From NCBI GenBank assembly GCA_030512295.1, contig JAULSR010000001.1:3495001-3559000 (forward strand): a stretch of DNA of 64,000 nt. The letters are read 5' to 3'. The translations under genes were made by a program, and so were the position numbers. The stretch's first letter is position 1; each line of letters opens with the position of its first letter. Of the stretch, positions 45,763 to 57,519 are shown piece after piece. The DNA comes from Bombardia bombarda (Eukaryota; Ascomycota; Sordariomycetes; Sordariales; Lasiosphaeriaceae). The notes under the pieces were generated by a model. That model saw nothing but the letters and a program-made list of their open reading frames with translations, was not told where the DNA came from and ran no database searches.

Positions 45763-48754
45763 GTCTGCGGCGGTTCTTTATACTTTTTTTGTCGCTGAGG
45801 TCGGAAGAGCGGATGCCCCAGTGGGCAAGGGCAGCTTGTGGGGGTGGTGATGGGTAGGTTTTGTTTGGTAGCACAAAGAAAGGGACGAAAAGGTCGAGTA
45901 CACAATGCGGAGATAGTACACACAAGTATGCGGGCTGCCCTGATGAGCGCGCCTATCTCTTATATATGAGACGGTTGGGCGCAGATACGGTAGTTTGAAG
46001 TGGAAATCGCACAAAAGATTGCCAGTGCCGTCCACTGTTGGGTTGGTTGTGTATGCGTATGGGACGCAGAGGAGCAAGAGCAAAGCAAGGAAGCAAGCCA
46101 GCTAAGGTACTTTAGCTAGTAGTAGCAAAGTCGTGCTTTCCCCTAAGATGGAGATATGGTGGGGTCTGACCGTCCGTCACGTTTGAGGGGCCGCGGGAGG
46201 CACGAATTGAATATCTAGAGCACGTGGGTGGTGGACTGGCTATATACGAGGGATTGCCCGATCGTGTGTGGGTGGCTGTGGGTGACAGGGCGATGTATGT
46301 GCGCGCGGGTTGTGTCGTCGAGACATTCGAGGCCAATGCAAGATAAGTAGAGTTGCCAGCTGAGTATCCCGGAATTGATGCGTGCTCCTGAAATTGGAAG
46401 CAGACCGGGACTCGAGAGGGGGGGATACAATACGAGGTAGAGCTGCAAAGGCGAGGAGCAAAACAATGCAATAATATCTGCAGGTGAATGAACTCACTCT
46501 CTCGTACGTAACCAGTCGGCATGTATGTGTCGCGCGGTTGAGTGGAGTGGTAACGTTAGTACTTTATGGCTGTGCTGCGATGGGTGCGTGTGCTGTTAAG
46601 AACCCCCTTTATCATCCGCGTTTCTCTGACGACACAGCACTCTGCCCGGCCAAAACACGGACAGGAAAAAAATGTCATTTGCCAATCGACATGGATCATG
46701 GATTGGGGGGCAGCTGGTTCATGATCGATGACAGGGTTGACAGGGGAGAAAGGGGAGAACAGGGGTCTGTTGATTTGGGGGGCGCCCTCTTACCCACCCC
46801 TGGTTTCGCCCAATTCGGTGCACATTTTTGTTTCTGGAAGCCGCTGATTGGTGCCGAAGGGGGCGACCAGAAGGCCTTTCCGGCAAGCTGGGAGGGAAGC
46901 GACCACCAGGCCCGCGGAACACAACTGCCCCGGGAGCTTGGCCTGACTTGTCGACATAGCACTAACAGCCCTAACCCCAAGCATCAGCTTCTGCCGGTCA
47001 CAAGGTCAGCGTCCCGTGAGCCTGTTTTTATCTGGCTGGCCCATCGAGTAATAGTAATTTCCCTGGGGAACCCCGCGGGGTCATTTCAAGTTGTGTTCAG
47101 GCACATACCACCTCAGATGAAACGGAAGTGACCCGGGCAAGTTCCGTCAGATGGAACAACGCAACCAGAAAAAGCAGCTTCCCGATCCACGTTAGACGGT
47201 TAGATGCTGCTGTTGCTGCTGTGCAGTGCACTGTGCAGGAAGGACGCGCCAAGGAGCGATTCCCGATTGAGCCAGTTACGGTTGTAAGTCTGTCTAAGGC
47301 ATGGTGTTGAAAGTTGGGATAAGACGTCACGCTCAGCACCGGGGATGGCTCATGTGGCATTGGACTCCCAAGACGGACAAGCCGTTGGGATATGGATGGA
47401 TACGGGACGAGTCCGGATCCCAATGGATTTGCTGCGTGGGCACTGGGCAGTGCCGGATGGGTCCGTCATTTTCCTCACTCAGCTGCGATCAGTCTCGGCT
47501 ACTGCCCCTTATAGAAATCCCGACGCGCTCATCAATACTCATCAACCACGGGGCTTCCGACTATCGCTCACGTAGGCAGTGAGGCAGTGAGGCAGTTAAC
47601 CTATGCGGGCGTGACAGTTCTCAAAACTCTCATATAACTCACACGGATGCAGCGGCTGGATAAGACACTACCTGAAGATTCGTGACCTAGATTCGGCCCC
47701 ACACTGAGGTGCGCTCCTCTCCGGGCTTTCAAGACCCAACACTGCTGTCCGCCGCCCAACTTCGGGAACAAGCTTGCCTTAGTAAGACTGACCACAACCT
47801 TTTGTTTTGGATGGCTTTCATCCATAACCCACGCCGTCGTCCATCATACAGCTTGAGGCTGTTTAGCAGACGTACGAAAAATCAACCATTTCGGCAGAGA
47901 ATACTCGAAATCTAGACAGGAATAGAGAGTATATCCCTAGTGGTAATCCACTAGATACAACTTTCCCAGTATCGTACACAACGATCATTCATTAGTACAC
48001 CGGAGAGGTTCCTGATTTAGCACTTTCTGCTTCGGGTCGGCCAATGACTTGCATAACTAGCTCAGTTGCTCGCTTACTTAAAGGTGCCAACTTTCGACGC
48101 CAAAGTGGAGCATGTTTCGAAGCGCTTTTTGGATGAGGAGGTAACACAGATATATATCTCCAGTACTCACTCGAGTAGAGATAGTCCTAGTGAGTATCGT
48201 CAGAAGGATCTTGCCCGTCTCTGAAGATAAGCACGCCCTGGTGGCTCTGATCTTGTCCTTAGGCTGGCTGAGGCACCTCGTCTCGTGGCAAATCCGTGTT
48301 CTGGATTTGGTCAGCAAACAAGCCACACATCCTGTCTTCTGACCAACATTTCGTCAACGCCGTATGTAATCGTCTCCATAAGAAAAGCTGTCGCTTATTT
48401 CATCCAGCACCTCAAACCACCAAAAGACACGTCGCGTTCAAGATATCACAAAACAAGGAACGAACAAAGAATGCCAGATGGCCAGTGAGTGGTGTGGCCG
48501 ATGAAGGTGATTTCGTTTTCTGGAGGGAGGGACCCTCGCCGTCTAACAAGCAAGCTGCCCTTTCTTCGAAAGCCAAGCTGAGAGCGTCCCGTTCCAAGCT
48601 GTTTGTTGTATTGGAAAAAAATAAAAAAGAGTTTCCCGAGTACGCCGTTGAACCCCCGACAACCCGGCGCCGCCAGCAAAAGCGCCATCACTTGTTCATC
48701 TTGTCTTGTCTTTTTTGGATTATAGACACCCCTCTTTCGGAGATACCGAACAAT
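45763..48754. other. Gene-free interval between ERG12 and RPL38
   Basis: 3.0 kb. The part next to 45763 is the mevalonate kinase promoter and leader; the part next to 48754 is the RPL38 3' side. A frame of 215 codons at 46484-47131 (+) has no domain and biased composition and is not called. Three copies of AGGCAGTG lie at 47574-47596. Confidence 0.4.
47574..47596. repeat. Three tandem AGGCAGTG units
   Basis: Short perfect tandem repeat of an 8-base unit in non-coding DNA. Confidence 0.75.
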
Positions 48755-49315
48755 CTAGGACGAAGGCTTCTTGTTCTTCTTGGCAATCTCGGTGAGAGCG
48801 AGGTCTGTGGGTAGATCGAATATCTGGTCAGCTTTCTATCTCTTGTCTTCTTTGTGTCTCTCGCGTGTTTTCTCTCCGCTAGGCTTTGGGTTTTTGGATT
48901 CGGTGGGTTTTATGCTGAGGCTGGACAGGGCAATTGTTGCATACTGGGGGGAAGAGACTGCTTGATCTTCTCGGCCTTCTCGTTGTCCTTTAGGACAAGA
49001 GTGTACAAGTGCCGCTGGCAGCGGACCTTGAACTTGATCTCATTGGTCTTCTTGTTCTTCTTGATCCGGGCGGCTATGTTTTGGGCAAAAATTCTTGTCA
49101 GATTCTCGTAGATTCGCACGTATAATTGTCGCCCCCATTCGTTTAGGGTGTTTCGCGGGAAAATAACGTACACGAAGCGTCCTTCCGCCGAGAGATCTCG
49201 AGGAACTACGTTTCACGCACAAGTTAGTACAAAAATTAAGCGGGGAAAAAAAGTTGCATGTCCCATTTTCGCATTTTCAACGTACCTTCTTGATATCACC
49301 GATTTCTTGAGGCAT
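48755..49315 (-). CDS. RPL38: 60S ribosomal protein L38 (eL38)
   Basis: Four exons: 49315-49286 (30 nt), 49205-49172 (34 nt), 49073-48945 and 48804-48755, giving 80 residues. This is a structural protein of the large cytosolic ribosomal subunit. The spliced product begins MPQEIGDIKK, continues FLEISRRKDASSARIKKNKK, KFKVRCQRHLYTLVLKDNEKAEKIKQ and ends AKKNKKPSS, matching eL38 over its full length. Three introns (80, 98 and 140 bp) break a coding region of only 243 nt; the first two exons are very short, as is common in fungal ribosomal protein genes. All phases agree. Confidence 0.96.
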
Positions 49316-49830
49316 GTTGACGGTAGTTTGTTGGGTGTACCGGGGCAGTGCTAGAGTCGATCAAGGATTCAGAAGTGAAGGTGAATTTTATCGCGAAATA
49401 CTTTTCTGTGTGGGTTAGAGAGGGTCGGGCGGGCGGCGGGGGATTGGGATGCAGCTGACGCTAGGCCTCTTTGGGACGATGCTCGCAACGCTAGTATGGC
49501 CCATGCCACACTGGACCTGGCCTGATGTGGCTTACGTATCACTTTTGTGTGGCGTCAGGTGTCGTCACGGCTAGCTCAGGGAAACTGTCGACGACAACCT
49601 GTCCATCAGGGAGTCATTGCAGATTAGTTTTTGTGAAAAGGAATACTATTAATATTGCATGAGGTCGTCCGCAGTAACCTTACATCCTGACCAAATACAC
49701 TTTGATAATTCATCTTGCAGCTTAAGCTTATTCGGCAACTCTTGTTCTTTGTCGCGGCTCGTCTTATGCACCAGGTACCGACCTTTACATCGCTTCACAT
49801 CCTAGTCCTCTACAGCCACATCACATCACT
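49316..49830. promoter_or_regulatory. Divergent promoter region, RPL38 and small membrane protein gene
   Basis: A 0.5 kb spacer between divergent starts, expected to hold the strong RPL38 promoter. No recognisable element beyond base composition was found. Confidence 0.4.
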
Positions 49831-50277
49831 ATGCCGACCCCACTGGATAAAGCATTGAGATCCCGCGTGAGTTACTCCTCGAGAGCCGATTGCGGCCTTC
49901 CTTTGCTAACGCGCCCATCTAGAACACCTTCCTCGGTAAGGAACCACATTGAGGAGATGAGGTGGCCACAATTCGATCTTATACTGACTTAGACTAACAG
50001 CCTTTACCGGTCTGGTGACTGGTGTTGCTGTCTGGGCCATCTGGGGAGGAGATGTGTTCCCTCAACAACAAGATCCAAATGGAGATCCTGACACCTGGAC
50101 AAGAGAGGAATTGCGAAGATGGCTCGCAGCGGTACGTATCTCGAATTCCCCTGAATTGGCTTAACATTGCGTCCTAACTTGATCTGCTTTTATCAGCGAA
50201 ACCTCCACCCCCAAGAGTCTGACACTCGTGAACAGTTGCTAGAGCGCGTCAGGGCAAATATGCGCATCTCTAGATAG
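49831..50277 (+). CDS. Small predicted membrane protein with Ish1/SAP-like C-terminus
   Basis: Four exons, 49831-49866, 49923-49935, 50001-50131 and 50197-50277, 86 residues. All donors and acceptors are canonical (GTGAGT, GTAAGG, GTACGT; CTAG, ACAG, TCAG). The second exon is only 13 nt (codes NTFL plus one base). The product starts MPTPLDKALRSR, has one probable membrane segment (FLAFTGLVTGVAVWAIWG) and then a hydrophilic part, DTWTREELRRWLAARNLHP and DTREQLLERVRANMR, which has the helix-turn-helix spacing of Ish1, SAP or HeH motifs. I do not know a named orthologue. It lies 620 bp upstream of STE24 in the same direction. The gene model is supported by phase consistency across four exons. 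Confidence 0.75.
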
Positions 50278-50898
50278 AGAGTGGGACCAGTATGTTAAAA
50301 TGTTGCTGGTTGTGCGGCGCTGGAATTGATCAATGCACCTCTCGTTCGTTCAGTGGCAGTGGCTGTGCTTGGAGGATGATGCACAATGTGTCTTTTGCTG
50401 GGAAGTGGCTTGTTGCGTTGTGATTACCAACCTATTCGCCATAACTGGCAAGATGGCCTTTCCCCCGATGGCTTCTCTCGGAGCTCTAGAACGAACTGAA
50501 TGGGAAAGACACAATCACATGAAATCAATATAATAAAAACAGTGGAAATACGGCCCAAAGTTGCGACTTAGTATTGTCCCATTTGCACCTTGAAGTCTCC
50601 TGGCCCCATTTCATTGTGTTATCGATAATGCGGGAGCGCCCACTCGGAGGTAAATAAGCCAATCAGGACGGGAAGACCTGCCCCTGTGGCTCAGCGCCCG
50701 AGCTGTTGGCCTGTTGCCTGCATGGATTAATGCGGGAAGGCACATTCGTCGCAAACAGTGGTTACAGTACGCGGCAAGGACAGGTTGTTCCCAAACCACC
50801 GTCTCATTCTTCACACTCTTTTACATCTCGTTATTTCAACCATTAACAACCGACTCGTACTTGGTGTCTCCCGACTATTGACGAATCCTTGCGCGAAG
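50278..50898 (+). promoter_or_regulatory. STE24 upstream region with CCAAT box
   Basis: The spacer before STE24 contains CCAATCA at 50659-50665, about 235 bp upstream of the ATG, a plausible binding site for the fungal CCAAT-binding complex. No gene is seen in this interval. Confidence 0.3.
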
Positions 50899-52428
50899 AT
50901 GGATATTCTTCAGGTAGGCAACAAAGGCCGCGATTCCTTCCCCTGGCGCCCCTGTCCTTGGCCCTATTTCCAACAATTTTCATCCCTTCCGCTAACACCA
51001 AGCTCCGAATAGCGCCTCGGGAGGTTCCTGGACCGGCCCCTGTTTCCCTGGAAGCGCCTGATCATAGGCTTCTCTCTTGCCCAATATCTCTTTGAGGGCT
51101 ATCTCGGCTTCCGACAATACGGCATTCTGAATAAGACAAAGCCCCCTAAGGTGTTGGAACTCGAGATATCACAAGAGGTCTACGACAAGAGCCAGGCCTA
51201 TGGACGCGCCAAGGCCAAGTTTGGCATGATCAATGCCCTCTACGGTCAAATCCAAAACATCGCCTTCTACCAGTTCGACGTGCTTCCCAAGCTGTGGTCA
51301 TGGACCGGCAGCCTTGTGCTCAAGTACGCGCCCGCCGGCTTCACCGGTGAAATATCACAATCCATCGTCTTTATTCTGTCCTTCATCGTCATCAACCAGG
51401 TTCTCTCGCTCCCGACAAGTATCTACAACCACTTTGTTCTGGAGGAGAAGTTTGGCTTCAACAAGCAGACCCCCATGCTGTTCGTCACCGATATCATCAA
51501 GTCCAACCTGTTGCTCGTCGTCCTCGCGCCTCCAATTTTGTCCGCCTTCCTCACCATTATCCAGAAGACTGGCAGCCAGTTCTTCTACTACCTCTGGATG
51601 TTTGGCGCTGGTCTCCAAGTCTTCATGATCACGATCTATCCTATCGCGATTCTGCCACTGTTCAACAAGCTGTCCCCACTCGAGGAAGGCAAGCTCAAGA
51701 CCGGCATCGAGGCTCTCGCGAGCAAGCTTAACTTCCCCTTGCACGAGCTCTACGTCATCGATGGAAGTAAGCGCAGCGCCCACAGCAACGCCTACTTCTT
51801 TGGCATGCCCTGGAAGAAGCATATTGTCATCTACGATACTCTGATCGAGAAGAGCGAGACTGAGGAGGTTGTCGCGGTCCTCGCCCACGAGCTCGGCCAC
51901 TGGAAGCTGGGCCACACCACGAGACTTTTTGCCATCTCTCAGGTACGCACCTCCCCCATCTGTGTGCAAACCTGAAATACCCACTAACACAACCCCTAGG
52001 TCCACTTTTTCTACATCTTCGCACTCTTTTCTGTCTTCATCAACAACAGCTCGCTCTACTCGGACTTCGGCTTTACCAGCACCCACCCCATCATTGTGGG
52101 CTTTCTGCTCTTCTCGGACGTCTTGACCCCCACGGATACCGTCATCAAGCTGCTGATGAACGTGCTGAGCCGCCGTTACGAGTTCCAAGCCGACACTTTC
52201 GCCAACGAGCTGGGCTACAACGCCGAGCTCGCCCGCTCTCTCATTAAGCTGCAGATTCAGAACCTCAGCACCATGGATGCCGACCCCCTGTTTGCCGCTT
52301 ACCACTTTTCGCACCCCATCCTCCCCGAGAGACTCAAGGCGCTCAACTGGCAGCCTACCCAGAAGGTGGAGACAAAGGAGGAGGAGGACAAAGCTGCTGC
52401 TGTTACGACCGGGAGGGATGAGTTGTAA
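50899..52428 (+). CDS. STE24: CaaX prenyl protease Ste24 (M48 zinc metalloprotease)
   Basis: Three exons, 50899-50913 (15 nt, MDILQ), 51013-51942 and 52000-52428, 457 residues, the usual family length. Ste24 is a multi-spanning ER and inner nuclear membrane protease that removes the last three residues of farnesylated CaaX proteins and makes a further cut in a-factor or lamin-type precursors. Several hydrophobic segments are visible (SIVFILSFIVINQVLSL, LLLVVLAPPILSAFLTII, FMITIYPIAILPLF). The zinc site is HELGH at 297-301 with the third ligand Glu376 in YEFQADTFA. The C-terminus lacks an obvious KKxx but is Lys/Glu-rich. It works directly downstream of the prenyltransferase encoded at 30.8-32.6 kb. 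Confidence 0.96.
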
Positions 52429-53220
52429 GTTGATTTCTGGAGGGAGAAGGAAGAGAGATGGAGAACTTTAATCTTGCTGGCATCTTTTCTTTTGCAGCAT
52501 AGAAAAATAAAGGGGTTAGTTGGGAGTGGGGGTTGGTGAGGGTCACCTGAATCCATATCTGCGGATTTTATCATTATTTTGCTTTACAGTGGGATGTTTC
52601 AGCCAGATGGAGAATTTCTCCAACCGTACGTTAAACGATACGGTAGCGTACGATAAGCGGTGATGAGAATTTGGCAGCTTGGCAACCGGCTCTTCGAGAA
52701 TCTCAACTCACTGCGCTTCTGAGAACTGCACCCCTTAGTAACATTATTGTAACAACCCTAACCCTTAGTAGTTTATTGAACCAAGGTGACCTCTTCAAAC
52801 CAACACATACGCCCATGACGAGCAAAGGAAACAGATATAACCTAATGATATCTATAGGGCCTTGAAATAACTGTGTTAAATGCAACATTTAGACGCTTCT
52901 TGATCTGTACACGCACAATTTCATATGTCAACTTCAAAGACTCTCAAGAAACCCCCACTAGTGAGCAAGTAGCCCGGCAGCTGTCACGATCAGCCTTGGC
53001 ACCTGGCGGCCGCGTCCAAAAAAGAATCTCGGCTGGCTGCTGCTGCTGCTGCTGCTGCGCGAACCCTGGAAGCTTTGAACGGCCGTCGTCAACCTCCATC
53101 CGACGAGCAGCCAGACGTCGCCCCGTCGCATACCCAATTGATCGCTCAAAACCTCACATACGCGATCCGACCAGCTGGCCCGCAAACCCGGAAAACCCCC
53201 CTCCTCTTCCTCATACAACA
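52429..53220. other. Intergenic between STE24 and MRPL34
   Basis: 0.8 kb without a gene. The last ~250 bp are probably the MRPL34 leader and contain a CTG trinucleotide run at 53037-53058. Confidence 0.45.
53037..53058. repeat. CTG trinucleotide repeat, seven units
   Basis: Perfect CTG repeat in the probable 5' leader of the mitochondrial L34 gene. Confidence 0.8.
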
Positions 53221-53772
53221 ATGCCGAGAATCACAATACCCTCCATGTCTGGCCTGCAGGCGGCGGCGACAGCGCTGCGCCCGGCCGTAGCCGCTCCTCG
53301 CTGCCTCTTCTCCTTGAACAAGACGGCCACCACAGCACGGTATGCTCTCCCGACCACCACTCTCTCATTCTTATAACACAACAATGGCTAACAATGATAA
53401 ACATCAAACAGAACATTCTCCAACCTCCCCTCCCTCCGCCCCACCACCCTCCCCTCCTCCAGCACCACCAACAACATCGCATTCCGCCCCTTCCAAACTC
53501 CCCTCGCGCGCCTGCCCACCACCGCCACCACCACCACCACAACGGCCGACGGCGAGGTGCTCGACCTGGTATCGCGCGCGTCCATCTCGGCACACCCGGC
53601 GCTCGCGGGCGCGGGTGTGCAGATCCGCTGCGGGCCGCGGCCGACCATGTCGGGCGCCAGCCGGCTGATCCAGAAGCGCAGGCACGGCTTCCTGAGCCGG
53701 ATCAAGACGAAGAACGGAAGGAAGACGCTCACGCAGAGGCAGACCAAGGGGCGGAAGAGGTTGTCTGCTTAG
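53221..53772 (+). CDS. Mitochondrial ribosomal protein bL34m
   Basis: Two exons, 53221-53339 and 53412-53772 (72-bp intron), 159 residues. The C-terminus is the hallmark of L34: SGASRLIQKRRHGFLSRIKTKNGRKTLTQRQ followed by KGRKRLSA. It is a component of the mitochondrial large ribosomal subunit near the exit tunnel. The N-terminal ~100 residues are longer than in bacterial L34 and contain a basic, Ser/Ala-rich presequence (MSGLQAAATALRPAVAAPR) suited to mitochondrial import, plus a run of seven Thr. The yeast counterpart carries the standard name MRPL34 or bL34m. Confidence 0.95.
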
Positions 53773-54390
53773 GTGTTTGGGATGGGATGGGGATATATAC
53801 TATGGCATAGTGGGAGGAAGGACAGAGGACTGTACAATTAGTAGAATGTGAGGAGTGGTGGTGGTGATAGTGTATATTTACAAGTATAGGGAATGTCTAC
53901 AGGAAAATATTCAACAGGAAGAACGGAGGTCAGGTCAAGAGACTTTTCTTTTCGAGCTTTTATGGTGGTTTAGCGAAATTGATGAGATCAGTGACGCTTG
54001 TTACGATCGTGAATGTTGTAATTACCACCAATAACTACCGAGCCTGATATATACGTTCTTCTGCAGAGACGTCGATGAATCAAGGATTATTTCAAGGCGG
54101 TTGTTTGTCAATCTAGTGTTCGTTTTTGTTCCCAATCCAAAATGCCGACTAAACGCCCGGTGAAAATGTAAAGCCAATCCATCCATGCATGTAGTTTCCC
54201 TCTAGACTAACCCCACGCAAAACGAAAAGGGGCTGGATGCGATATATGCAGGTTGGTAGTAAAAAGAACTCCCTGACCGCCGTCTCCCCCCCCCCCCCCC
54301 CATCATCCATCCCATCATCCCCCCTCCTCCCCTCCCCCTCACACCGATCCGCCACACAAGAAGGAAAATACAATCACCACCCATAAACCC
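53773..54390. other. Convergent intergenic region
   Basis: The 3' sides of MRPL34 and the Mtr2-like gene. A C16 run lies at 54286-54301 followed by a C/T-rich stretch. No gene. Confidence 0.5.
54286..54301. repeat. Homopolymer C16
   Basis: An uninterrupted run of 16 C in the 3' region of the Mtr2-like gene. Confidence 0.85.
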
Positions 54391-55211
54391 TCAATACGCC
54401 CGGTAAGTGTGAGAGCTGATGATATACCTCCTCGTGCTCCTGGACCCGTGCCGCGCGATCGCGTCCCAGTTCGGCACCAGGATGAACACGTCGTTGAAGT
54501 GCTGCTTGACGGCGCTCCTATCGCTGCCAAACGTGACCGTGCCCGAGACGGTCAGCATCATCATGATGCGCGCCCCGGCCGCGTCGTCCTTGTTGGCGCC
54601 CGCCAGCAGGGCGGCCGGCGCGGCGAACTGGTAGTCCCGGTTGATGACGTGCACGTCGTAGCACTCGACCTCGTAGCGCACCGTGGCCGTCAGCGCCGAG
54701 GCAGTTCCCGGTTTGTTGGTGACGACGGCGGCGGCGCCAGAGGAAGTGGTGGTGGCGGGCGCGGCCGTGGCCCGCTGCTGCTCGAGCTGCTTGTCCCACT
54801 CCTCGGGCGTGGCCACGACGAGGCCGTTGACGCAGATGTCGGCGGGCGGGTGGGCAGCGGTCTTGTAGGTGGCGTTGTTGTTGACGTAGGCGATGGCGAC
54901 GGGCTTGCCGTCGTTGACGGTTTGGTAGTACCAGTCTACGAAGGACTTGGCGGCTGTTTTTGAGAGGGGGGATGTGAGTACGTGTGTGTGTGTGTGTGTG
55001 TGTGTATTTATGATTGTGTATATGTGAGAACTACGATAGTCTTGGCGGCATGACGGTTCATCGTGATTCATTGAGGATGAGAAACCGTCCGTCCGTCATG
55101 AGGTGAGTGAGGCTGGGAAAGGGGGATATATGGGTGTTGGTGCTGGTGGCTGCTGATTGTCGTACCTTCGGCCGAGGACCGGATGATCGTTTCGTTTTCA
55201 TCGATAACCAT
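54391..55211 (-). CDS. MTR2: NTF2-like mRNA export factor, probable Mtr2
   Basis: Two exons, 55211-55166 and 54953-54391, 202 residues, separated by a 212-bp intron with a CA/GT microsatellite. The fold pattern is NTF2-like: N-terminal helices (AAKSFVDWYYQTVNDG), ATYKTAAHPPADICVNGLVV, a long loop rich in Ala/Thr, then the beta strands VRYEVECYDVHVINRDY, MMMLTVSGTVTFG and KQHFNDVFILVPNWD, ending SRSTRRYIISSHTYRAY. The QxFxxxFxLxP strand resembles Mtr2 and NXT proteins, which dimerise with Mex67 to carry mRNA through nuclear pores. The assignment to Mtr2 rather than another NTF2-like protein is by pattern and size and is not certain. Confidence 0.72.
54982..55005. repeat. GT dinucleotide repeat, 12 units
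   Basis: Perfect GT microsatellite inside the single intron of the Mtr2-like gene, close to its acceptor on the minus strand. Confidence 0.9.
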
Positions 55212-56283
55212 CTTGACGGCTTCTTTATGAGTCGACCTTATGAAGCGTGTTTCGCGAGTTTTGAGAAAGAAGGATTAAGATGCAGTTGCTAAATCTCTGG
55301 TGGGAAATCCTGCTCTTGTTGGTCGCAACTCTCTGTTTTCTAATGTCTGCTGTTTGCTGTTTGCTGTAACGTAGCTGCCGTTGCGTTCTCATTCGGCAGT
55401 CAGATGTTTGTAAAAATATGCTGCTGGCCCGCGCAGCTTGTACGGTGTAAGTTGGTTGCCGTATGTTTCAAAAACGAATCCCGGTCGCTGAAGCGGGGCG
55501 GGGCTGCGAGAGGTCGCGATGAATCGACCGGATCGAGGATTTTTGGGGTTGTTGGTAGATGTCAAGAGCGCAATGGTTCAGATGACTTTTTGGACGATTG
55601 AAAAATGGAACAGGTAAACCCGAGATCCAGCTTGCCCGCTCGAGCTTGGGGTTATAAGCTTCGTGGATGGCATTAAGCTATAAACCTAAATCACAGACTC
55701 GACTTGAAGGCAAAGTTGCCTTTCATATACCTCCATTATTTTAAGACTGCCAAACAGACAGTGGAATATTTGTAAATGGACATTCTTTCACCTTCAGGAA
55801 AGCTTCGTACACCTTGATGAACCCATGGAATCTGTCACCGTTCCACTGCAGCTGGAGGGACGCTTGGACCACAAGATTTTGATACCACCCAGTAAACCCT
55901 TCCATTCCCTCATGCTTTCTCCAGCTCCCACGGCACAAACTGGAAGCTGCCTGCCGAAATAAAAGGCTCGGATGGGTAAGGGCAGCGGGAAGAAAGTGAC
56001 GCTAGGTACAACTGCCGTTACGTTAGATGATAGCCCTGCCTGGATATTTAACGTAGATGTATTGCACTTTGCGGCGTTGCGCGCGCATTTGCCCTCCCGG
56101 TCGCAATTTGATATCAAGCAAAGAAATTTGTATATTTCCAGACCTCCATGTTCTTTGATACCTCAAACACAGCAGCTTATCACCCCAGACAATGCGCCAT
56201 TAACCAGCCAATCAGGGTACTGCCATTCTATTTACCTAGTAGGCGTTTGCTACTCTCCAAACCAATGCTATCCATCACCCACC
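55212..56283. other. Intergenic: Mtr2-like promoter side and PGA2 3' side
   Basis: 1.1 kb with no supportable gene. CCAATCA occurs at about 56207-56213 but is not close to a start codon in the right direction. Confidence 0.4.
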
Positions 56284-56825
56284 TCATGTCTTGACCAAGA
56301 ACTCCTCAATATCCTTGTCTTCCTCCTCCTCCTTGGTCTCCTGCAGCCGCGCCTCCTCCGCCTCAAGCAGCTTCTTGATCATGGTGCGCTGCCTCCTCCG
56401 GGCCTTCTTGCCCCAGTCGGCGCCCGTCGCTGCTGACTCGTCCTCGTCCTCATCGTCGCTGTCTACCCCGGGAAGCTTGATCCCCCGCAGCTCGTTGGCC
56501 GATATCTTGGCCTGGTACGCTGCCTCCGATTCTGCCGCCTCCTTTTCGTGCGATTTCATCTGCGATTTTGCGCCGAGCTGGATGATGTAGGGTCGCAGGA
56601 GACAGTCTGTGTAGGTCGTTGCGCGGTTAGTAGGCTGTGCACAGTAGATATAGGAGTACGAGGCAAGAGGTAAAAAGGAAAGGGGGAGAAAAACTAACAG
56701 GCCCCGACAATGATGACCACCCGAATCCACTTCTCGAGGGTCATGTTGGTGAAAGTCTGCGAGAGATTTGTGGTAATCTGGTTCGTCATGCCAGACACAA
56801 ACGGAACAAAGGTTTCGAACACCAT
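56284..56825 (-). CDS. PGA2: Pga2-like ER membrane trafficking protein
   Basis: Two exons, 56825-56699 and 56606-56284 (92-bp intron), 149 residues. The product starts MVFETFVPFVSG, has the conserved block MTLEKWIRVVIIVGAYCLLRPYIIQLGAK containing one membrane segment across the splice junction, then a Lys/Glu-rich helix, an acidic run (DSDDEDEDE) and the ADWGKKARRRQR block followed by a charged coiled-coil-like tail. This order fits the Pga2 family of ER/nuclear-envelope proteins needed for processing of Gas1 and alkaline phosphatase in yeast. The family call comes from the TLxKWIRxVxIVGxYxLLRPY pattern and I consider it likely. Confidence 0.78.
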
Positions 56826-57519
56826 GGTCGCGGTTGATGTAGAATTATTCTACTTCTGATAGTGGGGGTACGAGATATTCGACGGTAGGGGAGGCGATCG
56901 CGAGCTTGACAGAGGCAAGATCAAAAGTCTCTCGCGAGGCTCAATTGGGCGACGTATGTTGGATTGACGAGAGGACCTGAACAGAGAGAGAGGTAGGAAA
57001 ATGGAGCACCCCGGGACTTCCGGAGTAACAGAGGTGAGGTTTGATTATGAACAAAAAAAGGAGACGGAAGAAATAAAAAAGAGGATTCGAGCTGACCAGG
57101 TCCAGAAACACCGCAAAAAAGCTCCAGACCTGCAAATGAGCAGCTGTGCAAGACCGTTTACGTACAAGTTACGCCAAGCCGAAACGCTATCTTTCCCTGC
57201 AACTGCATTGCATCAATTGAATGAGCTTGTTCTTGGATTACGTAACCGCCCTACGGTACTGTACCCCGCGGAGTTCACGTGCTGGGAATCCAGGGCAACC
57301 GCTAACTAACAGCGGAGGGGAAGGACGGTCGCGCTCGACCAGCCAGCTCGACGCGTCTCAGCGGGGCGCACAGGCCAGGCAGGCATTTGCTCTGCATCCA
57401 CATCTCAGCTCTTTATACAGACACGCCCTCACACCTCTCATTCACCGAACAAGAAGTGCGTTCATCTGAGTCACGAGCTACGGAACTCTGGACCGGACAT
57501 CATAGTCCGGTGTGAGAAT
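56826..57519. promoter_or_regulatory. Divergent promoter region, PGA2 and MHF1
   Basis: A 0.7 kb spacer between divergent starts. A 102-codon frame at 57001-57309 is A/G-rich and not gene-like. Confidence 0.4.

Noticed and set aside
46484..47131. 215-codon frame (+)
   Set aside because: Mixed composition without any family resemblance; lies in a spacer that also has overlapping frames on the other strand.
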